A stretch of DNA of 32,604 nucleotides from Nitrosovibrio sp. Nv4 (lineage in GTDB: Bacteria; Pseudomonadota; Gammaproteobacteria; Burkholderiales; SG8-39): NCBI GenBank assembly GCA_945906765.1, contig CAMDRF010000032.1, forward strand, positions 1-32,604. Reading direction: 5' to 3'. Each line of letters starts with the position of its first letter. The first letter of the stretch is position 1. Below are positions 22,518-28,773 of the stretch, piece after piece. The position numbers and the translations under genes are program-made. The notes below the pieces were generated by a model. That model was not told the origin of the DNA, did not search any database, and was given only the letters and a program-made list of their open reading frames with translations.

Positions 22518-25500
22518 ATGCAGCTGCCCGAGCTTTGCATCAAGCGCCCCGTCTTCGCCACGGTGCTGTCGCTGATGATCGTGCTGATCGGCGTGATCTC
22601 GTTCCAGCGCCTGACGGTGCGCGAATACCCGAAGATCGACACGCCGGTGGTCTCGGTGCGCACCGTCTACAAGGGCGCCAGTCCGCAGGTGATGGAATCG
22701 CAGATCACGCAGCCGCTCGAGGACTCGATCTCGGGCATCGAGGGCGTGCGCTCGGTGAAGTCGGTGTCGCGCGAGGAGGTGTCGCAGATCACGGTCGAGT
22801 TCGCGCTCGAGCGCAACGTCGATTCGGCCTCCAATGACGTCCGCGACCGTGTGGCCCGGGTGCGCGCGCTGCTGCCGGCGGCCGCGGACGATTCGGTGGT
22901 GTCGAAAATCGAAGCTGACGCGCAGGCGATCCTCTGGATGCGCCTCTCCAGCCAGCAGCACAGCGCGCTGGAACTGTCCGACTATGCCGACCGCTACGTT
23001 GCCGATCGCATGAAAACGCTGCCCGGGGTGGCCTCGGTGATCATCGGCGGCGAACGGCGCTACGCGATGCGCCTGTGGATCGATCGCGACCGCCTCGCCG
23101 CGTATGGCTTGACGCCGCAGGACGTCGAAAACGGCCTGCGCAGGCAGAACGTGGAGATACCCTCAGGCCGCATCGAATCCTCGCAGCGCGAGTTCACGGT
23201 GCTGACCGAAGCCGATCTGCGCACGCCGGCGCAGTTCGACGACATGATCCTCACCGAGTCGCGCGGTTACCCGGTGCGCCTGCGCGACGTCGGGCGCGCA
23301 CAGCTGGGCGCGCTGGACGAGCGCAGCGTGCTGCGCGTCAACGGCAACCCGGCGGTGGGCCTGGGGATCGTCAAGCAGTCCACCGCCAACACGCTTTCGG
23401 TCGCCAATGCCGCCAAGGCGGAGTTGGCGCGATTGCAGGGAATATTGCCTGACGGCATGACGCTGCAGGTCGCCTTCGACTCCTCGGTGTTCATCGCCCG
23501 CTCCATCGACGGCGTCTACCGCACCATGATCGAGGCGGTGCTGCTGGTGATGCTGGTGATCTTCGTCTTCCTGCGCTCGGTGCGGGCGACGCTGATCCCG
23601 TTCGTCACCATCCCGGTGTCGCTCATCGGCGCGTTCTTCTTCCTGTTTCTGATGGGCTTCTCGGTAAACGTATTGACCTTGCTCGGCCTGGTGCTCGCCA
23701 TCGGCCTGGTGGTGGACGACGCCATCGTGGTGCTGGAGAACTGCCACCGCCACGTCGAGATGGGCAAGCCGACGTTGCAGGCCTCGATCGACGGCTCGAA
23801 GGAAATCGCCTTCGCGGTGGTCGCCATGTCGCTAACGCTGGCGGCGGTGTTCGCGCCGCTCGGCTTCATGACCGGCAACACCGGGCGCCTGTTCACCGAG
23901 TTCGCGCTCACCGTGGCCGCCGCGGTGGCGGTGTCGGGCGTGGTGGCGCTGACCCTCACGCCGATGATGTGCTCGAAGATCCTCCAGGCGCATGAATCAC
24001 ATGGCCGCATTTATCAGGCGATGGAACGCTTCTTCACCGGCATGAACGCCGCGTACCGGCGCTCGCTGGGCGTGGTCCTCAAATACTGGTGGACGGTGGC
24101 GCTGGCGTTCGCGCTGGTGGTCGCCTGCGCGGCGCTGCTCTACAAGTCGCTCAAATCGGAGCTCTCGCCGCTGGAAGACCGCGGCTTTTTCATCTCCCTC
24201 ATCATCGCGCCCGAGGGCGCCTCGATGGACTACACCGACGGCTACATGCGCCAGGTCGAGGGCCTGTTCTCGAAGGTGCCGGAGATAAAGTCCTACTTCA
24301 CCGTGGTCGCGCCGGGGCTGGAACGCCCGAATCCGGTGAATTTCGGCATCGCTTTCAGCCAGCTGGTGCCGTGGGAAGAGCGCACACGCAAGACGCAGCA
24401 AATCACCGCCGAGTTGGGACCCAAGATGTTCGGCGGCATGCCGGGCGTACTGGCGTTCCCGGTCAACCCGCCTTCGCTCGGCCAGAACTTCCGCAATCCG
24501 CCGGTGCAGTTCGTGGTGCAGGCGAATTCTTACGAGGCGCTGGAGAGGATGAGCGACGCGCTGCTGGCGAAGGCGCGCCAGTCCAAGGCGCTCGCCAACC
24601 CGGACACCGACCTGCGCCTGAACAAGCCGCAGCTCGCGGTGGACATCGACCGCGAGAAGGCCGCGTCCATGGGCATCGACGTCGAAACCATCGGCCGCAC
24701 CCTGGAGACGCTGCTCGGTGGCCGGCAGGTGACGCGCTTCAAGAAGGAAGGCAAGCAGTACGACGTCATCATCCAGCTCGAGGCGAAGGACCGCAACACG
24801 CCCGCCGACCTGACCGCGATCTTCATGCGCGCACGCGATGGACGATTGGTGCAGCTCTCCAACCTGGTCAAGGTGCGCGAAACCGTCGGCCCGAAAGAGC
24901 TGAACCACTTCAACCGCCTGCGCGCCGCGATCCTCACCGCCAACGTCGCGCCTGGCTACACGCTCGGTGAAGCGCTGCAGTTCCTCGAGGGCGCCGCGAA
25001 GGAAACGCTCGATGCGAGCGCGCGCACCGAGCTGGACGGCCCGTCGCGCGAATTCAAGGAGTCCGGCGCCGCGCTGCTGTTCACGTTCGTGCTCGCGCTC
25101 GCCTTCATCTATCTCGTGCTTGCGGCGCAGTTCGAGAGTTTCGTCTCGCCCTTCGTCATCATGCTCACGGTGCCGCTGGCGATGACCGGCGCGCTCGCCG
25201 CGCTCAAGCTCACCGGCGGCACGCTGAACGTCTATTCGCAGATCGGGCTGGTGATGCTGATCGGGCTTATCACCAAGCACGGCATCCTGATCGTTGAGTT
25301 CGCCAACCAGCTGCGCGGGCGTGGGAACAGCGCGGCGCAGGCGGTAGTCGAGGCGGCCACGCTGCGCCTGCGGCCGATCCTGATGACCACCGGCGCGATG
25401 GTGCTGGGGGCGCTGCCGCTTGCGCTCGCCACGGGCGCCGGCGCCGAGGCGCGCCAGCCGATCGGCTGGGTGATCGTCGGCGGCCTGCTGCTGGGCACCG

Positions 25501-25610
25501 TGTTCACCCTGTTCGTGATTCCGACGGCCTACATGCTGCTCACAGGGCGCAAGAACGTAAAAGGCGCGGAGGGGAGGGCGTATGAGCAAGTACCGGGTCC
25601 GGCAGAGTGA
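22518..25610 (+). CDS. RND efflux permease (HAE1 family)
   Basis: A 1030-residue inner-membrane drug/proton antiporter of the hydrophobe/amphiphile family, of normal length. The N-terminal helix (CIKRPVFATVLSLMIVLIG) is followed by a large porter loop (residues about 35-330), then helices 2-6 with the proton-relay aspartates in GLVVDDAIVVLEN near residue 400. A second porter loop covers about 560-850. The last helices hold the conserved lysine in GLITKHGILIVEFAN and the MTTGAMVLGALPLAL segment. It would form a trimer and expel lipophilic compounds. Position inside a run of CoA-metabolism genes suggests a pathway acid or solvent as substrate. The stop lies 29 bases inside the cupin gene. Confidence 0.95.
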   Translation: MQLPELCIKRPVFATVLSLMIVLIGVISFQRLTVREYPKIDTPVVSVRTVYKGASPQVMESQITQPLEDSISGIEGVRSVKSVSREEVSQITVEFALERNVDSASNDVRDRVARVRALLPAAADDSVVSKIEADAQAILWMRLSSQQHSALELSDYADRYVADRMKTLPGVASVIIGGERRYAMRLWIDRDRLAAYGLTPQDVENGLRRQNVEIPSGRIESSQREFTVLTEADLRTPAQFDDMILTESRGYPVRLRDVGRAQLGALDERSVLRVNGNPAVGLGIVKQSTANTLSVANAAKAELARLQGILPDGMTLQVAFDSSVFIARSIDGVYRTMIEAVLLVMLVIFVFLRSVRATLIPFVTIPVSLIGAFFFLFLMGFSVNVLTLLGLVLAIGLVVDDAIVVLENCHRHVEMGKPTLQASIDGSKEIAFAVVAMSLTLAAVFAPLGFMTGNTGRLFTEFALTVAAAVAVSGVVALTLTPMMCSKILQAHESHGRIYQAMERFFTGMNAAYRRSLGVVLKYWWTVALAFALVVACAALLYKSLKSELSPLEDRGFFISLIIAPEGASMDYTDGYMRQVEGLFSKVPEIKSYFTVVAPGLERPNPVNFGIAFSQLVPWEERTRKTQQITAELGPKMFGGMPGVLAFPVNPPSLGQNFRNPPVQFVVQANSYEALERMSDALLAKARQSKALANPDTDLRLNKPQLAVDIDREKAASMGIDVETIGRTLETLLGGRQVTRFKKEGKQYDVIIQLEAKDRNTPADLTAIFMRARDGRLVQLSNLVKVRETVGPKELNHFNRLRAAILTANVAPGYTLGEALQFLEGAAKETLDASARTELDGPSREFKESGAALLFTFVLALAFIYLVLAAQFESFVSPFVIMLTVPLAMTGALAALKLTGGTLNVYSQIGLVMLIGLITKHGILIVEFANQLRGRGNSAAQAVVEAATLRLRPILMTTGAMVLGALPLALATGAGAEARQPIGWVIVGGLLLGTVFTLFVIPTAYMLLTGRKNVKGAEGRAYEQVPGPAE

Positions 25611-25971
25611 GGTAACGCCGTATTCGCCGGCCAACCACACCGGCACGAAGAATTTCCGGCTGATCGGCCCGGAGACCGTCGGCGCGAAGCAGGTCGAAGT
25701 GCTGATCGGCGAACTGGAGCGCGGCAAGGGCGCGCTGCCGCATGCGCATCCGGGCATCGAGCAGGTCTGCTACCTGCTGGAGGGCGAGGCGCACGTCGAA
25801 GTGAACGATGGAAAAAGCAGCGAGAAGTTCGAGATGAAGCCGGGCGAAGCCTGCTTTTTCCCGGCCGAGAGCATGCACCTCTTCGTCGCCACCAGCGAGC
25901 GCGTGAAGGTGATGGTGATCTACGCGCCGCCCTACGGCGAGAACCCGGACAAGGTAATAAGGCCGCGCTGA
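25582..25971 (+). CDS. Small single-domain cupin protein
   Basis: A 129-residue single-cupin protein. The metal-site motif is HAHPGIEQVCYLLEG near residues 53-67 (His, His, Glu), and the second cupin motif is PGEACFFPAESMHLFVA near 92-108 (His). The double-stranded beta helix is thus complete. Substrate and metal are not known; small cupins of this kind act as isomerases, decarboxylases or sensors in aromatic-acid pathways. ATG 25582 (MSKYRVRQSEV) starts 29 bases before the RND gene ends, and the TGA is followed directly by the ATG of the acyl-CoA dehydrogenase, so the gene is coupled on both sides. Confidence 0.87.
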   Translation: MSKYRVRQSEVTPYSPANHTGTKNFRLIGPETVGAKQVEVLIGELERGKGALPHAHPGIEQVCYLLEGEAHVEVNDGKSSEKFEMKPGEACFFPAESMHLFVATSERVKVMVIYAPPYGENPDKVIRPR

Positions 25972-27111
25972 ATGGATTTCGCCTTCACCGAGGAGCAGAA
26001 CCAGATCCGGGCAGCGATCCGCAAGATCTGCGCGCGCTTCGACGACGCCTACTGGCTGAAGAAGGACAAGGCCGGCGGCTTTCCTTCGGAGTTGCACCAG
26101 GCGCTCGCCCGCGACGGCTGGCTCGGCGTCGCCATGCCCGAGGAATACGGCGGCTCGGGCCTGGGCATCACCGAGGCGGCGGTGATGATGCAGGCCATCT
26201 CCGAGTCGGGCGCGGGTTTTTCGGGCGCGTCCGCGGTGCACATGAATATCTTTGGCTTGAATCCTGTCATTGTGTTTGGGAATAAATCTCAAAAACAAAG
26301 AATGCTGCCGCCCCTGATTGCGGGCAAGGAGCGCGCCTGCTTCGCGGTCACCGAGCCCAATACCGGCCTCAATACGCGCAGCCTGAAGACCAAGGCGGTG
26401 AAGAAAGGCAAGAAGTACCTGGTGTCCGGGCAGAAAGTCTGGATCTCGACCGCGCAGGTTGCTGAAAAGGTTCTTTTATTGACAAAAACAGATTCAGGAT
26501 TGACGCTCTTCTACACGGACTTCGACCGCAAGAAGATCGAGGTGCGCGAAATCGAAAAAATGGGCCGCCACGCCGTCGACTCGAACCAGGTGTTCTTCGA
26601 CGCCTACCCGGTGCCGGAAGAAGACCGCATCGGCGAGGAGGGCAAGGGCTTCGAGTACATCCTGCACGGCATGAATCCGGAGCGCATCTTGATCGCCGCC
26701 GAATCGGTCGGCCTCGGGCGCTGCGCGCTGAAGCGCGCGGCTGCCTACGCCAAGGAACGCATCGTCTTCGACCGCCCGATCGGCAAGAACCAGGGCATCC
26801 AGCATCCGCTCGCGGCTAACTGGATGGCGCTCGAAGCGGCCAACCTGATGGTGTTCAAGGCGGCGTGGCTCTACGACTCAGGCAAGCCGAGCGGCGCGGA
26901 AGCCAACGCCGCCAAGTACCTCGCCGGCGAAGCCGGGTTCGACGCCTGCCAGCAGGCGGTGATGACCCACGGCGGCTTCGGCTACGCCAAGGAGTACCAC
27001 GTCGAGCGCTACCTGCGCGAATCGCTCGTCGGCCGCATCGCGCCGGTCACCCCGCACCTCATCCTGTGCTTCATCGCCGAGCGCGTGCTCGGGCTGCCGA
27101 AGTCCTACTGA
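25972..27111 (+). CDS. Acyl-CoA dehydrogenase
   Basis: A 379-residue flavoprotein of the acyl-CoA dehydrogenase family. Visible are the N-terminal helical domain (MDFAFTEEQNQIRAAI, MPEEYGGSGLGITEAAVMMQ), the FAD/substrate strand motifs CFAVTEPNTGLNT and VSGQKVWIS, and the C-terminal helices FDRPIGKNQGIQHPLA and MTHGGFGYAKEYHVERYLRE. The usual YEGT catalytic-glutamate motif is replaced by GRIAPVTPHLIL, so the base cannot be placed and may come from another loop. The segment after KVLLLTKTD is about eight residues shorter than expected before GLTLFYTDFD. Codons around 26241-26310 and 26460-26510 are AT-rich compared with the rest. The electron acceptor would be ETF. It ends the long plus-strand gene run. 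Confidence 0.9.
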   Translation: MDFAFTEEQNQIRAAIRKICARFDDAYWLKKDKAGGFPSELHQALARDGWLGVAMPEEYGGSGLGITEAAVMMQAISESGAGFSGASAVHMNIFGLNPVIVFGNKSQKQRMLPPLIAGKERACFAVTEPNTGLNTRSLKTKAVKKGKKYLVSGQKVWISTAQVAEKVLLLTKTDSGLTLFYTDFDRKKIEVREIEKMGRHAVDSNQVFFDAYPVPEEDRIGEEGKGFEYILHGMNPERILIAAESVGLGRCALKRAAAYAKERIVFDRPIGKNQGIQHPLAANWMALEAANLMVFKAAWLYDSGKPSGAEANAAKYLAGEAGFDACQQAVMTHGGFGYAKEYHVERYLRESLVGRIAPVTPHLILCFIAERVLGLPKSY

Positions 27112-27281
27112 TCCGGCGGAAGGAATCCGATGCCGCGCCGGCGCGGCGGTTCGGGCGGGGTCATGAGTTGGCGAATCGCTCCGAGCGAGTTCAATAGGGT
27201 CGCCGCCATAAGCGCGTCGTGCTCGGTGAAGGCGAGCGGCAGCTTGCGCGTACCACCTCGCCCTTCCTTTGATGTCCCCAA
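27105..27281 (-). pseudogene. ORF6N-domain protein remnant with internal deletion
   Basis: The minus strand encodes 58 residues: TSKEGRGGTRKLPLAFTEHD and ALMAATLLNS, then directly AIRQLMTPPEPPRRRGIGF. The first part is the heart of the ORF6N (KilA-N related) domain found in phage antirepressor-like proteins. The second is the C-terminal tail of the same proteins. Normally about 70 residues lie between them. The N-terminus is also missing: in-frame stop at 27282-27284, no start. The stop overlaps the end of the acyl-CoA dehydrogenase gene by seven bases. Confidence 0.6.
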
Positions 27282-27388
27282 TCATGTTCTGGAAGTCCCA
27301 CGCATAGTGGACTTCGTCCAACCGGTGTTCGAGATTTATCCATGCGTGATGTCTTTCATCAGTTGTGCAAACGTCGTGGTGAGCCGAT

Positions 27389-27595
27389 TCATGGTTCATT
27401 CTCCCCGCGGCTGAGCTCCGCCTCGATCTCCTCCACCGTCGGCAGGCTGCCCTTGAGGTTCTCGGGGAGCTGCTCGACGATCTTCGTCTCCCACCCGGCG
27501 ACACCGATCGGTTTCTTCAGGTCACGCAACGCGTACTCGATGACGATCCTGTCCTTCGAGCGGCACAGCAGCAGGCCGATCGTCGGCTTGTCGCC
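27389..27595 (-). pseudogene. C-terminal fragment of YhcG/DUF1016 PD-(D/E)XK nuclease-domain protein
   Basis: The frame GDKPTIGLLLCRSKDRIVIE, followed by YALRDLKKPIGVAG and ENLKGSLPTVEEIEAELS, is the conserved C-terminus of DUF1016 (YhcG-type) proteins, about 65 of roughly 340 residues. It contains the (T/P)IGLLLC(R/K) strand of the nuclease fold. The 5' side is cut at about 27595 where an MNT-family sequence begins. The stop overlaps (ATGA) a short frame MNRLTTTFAQLMKDITHG at 27336-27392, probably the start of a lost downstream gene; 27282-27335 shows nothing recognisable. Confidence 0.75.
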
Positions 27596-27737
27596 AGTCG
27601 ACAATTACGTCGACATCGCTCTGCTCGTCCGCCTGATCACGCGCGACGGACCCGTACAAAGACAGGTGGGCGACACCGAGCGTCGAAAGCTCGTCGCGGT
27701 GTTGGCGGAGAAGGTTAAGGACATCCGTTTTGTGCAT
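27594..27737 (-). pseudogene. Truncated MNT-family nucleotidyltransferase
   Basis: From ATG 27737 the minus strand encodes MHKTDVLNLLRQHRDELSTL and AHLSLYGSVARDQADEQSDV, then DVIVDW. These are the first 48 residues of a minimal nucleotidyltransferase antitoxin with the GS-x(n)-DxD motif. The remaining half (about 50 residues with the third catalytic aspartate) is missing; the frame runs on into the YhcG fragment out of phase. It is flanked on both sides by pieces of the YhcG gene, so it may have inserted there before a deletion. Confidence 0.7.
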
Positions 27738-27743
27738 GATCAC

Positions 27744-27812
27744 AGCATACCAAGATGCCGCCTTTTCGTCGTCGAGGCGTTCGAGCAGGACGATGTTCCG
27801 GCGCCAGGGCAA
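27744..27812 (-). pseudogene. Internal fragment of YhcG/DUF1016 N-terminal domain
   Basis: Twenty-three codons, including LPWRRNIVLLERLDDEKAAS and ending WYA, match the conserved middle of the DUF1016 N-terminal domain, where (Q)LPW-xx-N is followed by a helix and WYA. A one-base shift just upstream would extend it (IVQRVV then AQLPW). The MNT reading frame starts two codons after WYA, in the same phase. Confidence 0.5.
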
Positions 27813-27836
27813 TTGTGCACGACCCGTTGCACAATT
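27811..27836. repeat. Perfect 9-base inverted repeat AATTGTGCA-N8-TGCACAATT
   Basis: Both arms match perfectly around an eight-base spacer (27820-27827). It lies upstream of the truncated MNT frame and at the frameshifted end of the YhcG fragment. It could be an operator or a recombination scar. No T-run follows. Confidence 0.45.
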
Positions 27837-27911
27837 CGCGTTCGTGCGGCGAGCAGCGCCGCCTCCGCGCGGTGCCGGCCTCGTGCGGAAGGACCGCAGG
27901 CCATGCCTCGC

Positions 27912-28745
27912 TTACCGGCGCCGGCTCGCGCGGGGTTTTTGGGTCGATGCGGTGATCTTGGCCGGGGGTTGCTTTCCGGCCTTGGCCAAGGTCGCGGCCT
28001 TCGCTGGCGCCACGACCTTCACCCGCGCCGCCCCCTCGTCCAACTCGATGCCGAACACATCGGCAATCCGCGCGTTGTCGAGCACCTTGCCGGCAGCGGG
28101 GCCTCTGCGTGCTTTCGGCAGACCGGCGCCCGCCCGGGCGACGAGTTCCCTGGGGTCCACCCGGCGCAGCCGGAACAGCAATTCCGGCTGTTGATCGAGG
28201 CGCGCGCCCACGCCATACAGGACCGCGGCGACGTGCTTGCACATCGTGGCCCAGTCCGGACAATTGCAATCGAGCTTGATGTCCCGCGGCGCGGGGAACA
28301 GGCCGGTGCCCGGCTTGCAGATGCGTTCCATGACGGCCTTCGACAGGCGGCCCTGCAAGAGTTCGACCAGCGAGTCGATCGAAGTGGCGCACTCGGCGCC
28401 GATGGACCGCCATTGTGGGCCGGGTACCGCGGCCACGCTGACCGTGACCTTGTAGACACTGGATCCGACCACCTGCGCCCGCACTTCGCCCTCGCCGATT
28501 TCGAGATGGATCACCGAACCGTTGCGCACGTAGCTGCGCCCGCGCGGCAGACGGTTGGCGTAGTCGCTGTAACGCTCCAGATTTTCACACCAGGCGCGGC
28601 CCCAGAAAGTCTTGGCGATGGCGCCGCGCGAGGCGCGCACCGGTGACAGGACGGCTCCCGCCTTTGCGGACTTGGCCGCCAGCTTTTCAGCCTTCTTGCG
28701 GCGCGCGGCCACCGGGACATAGGGCTTCCATGCATAGAAACTCAT
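27912..28745 (-). CDS. SWIM zinc-finger protein, partner of SNF2 helicase
   Basis: A 277-residue protein. The SWIM motif CxCx(n)CxH is seen as DCNCPDWATMCKHVAAVLY near residues 158-177. The N-terminal domain (FWGRAWCENLERYSDYANRL, GRSYVRNGSVIHLEIGEGE) is the usual YwqB-like region. The C-terminal 100 residues are basic and low in complexity (KVVAPAKAATLAKAGKQPPA), likely for nucleic-acid contact. SWIM proteins of this type are encoded next to SNF2-family helicases in many bacteria. Here the gene starts 28 bases after the SNF2 stop on the same strand, so both probably form one complex. The exact role, such as DNA repair or defence, is not known. Confidence 0.88.
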   Translation of the reverse strand: MSFYAWKPYVPVAARRKKAEKLAAKSAKAGAVLSPVRASRGAIAKTFWGRAWCENLERYSDYANRLPRGRSYVRNGSVIHLEIGEGEVRAQVVGSSVYKVTVSVAAVPGPQWRSIGAECATSIDSLVELLQGRLSKAVMERICKPGTGLFPAPRDIKLDCNCPDWATMCKHVAAVLYGVGARLDQQPELLFRLRRVDPRELVARAGAGLPKARRGPAAGKVLDNARIADVFGIELDEGAARVKVVAPAKAATLAKAGKQPPAKITASTQKPRASRRR

Positions 28746-28773
28746 CTGCTTTACTCCCCTTTACTCTCGACGG

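Noticed and set aside
23997-25757. Long minus-strand frame (586 codons) opposite the RND permease
   Set aside because: Antisense shadow; no family motif and the plus strand encodes an intact RND protein.
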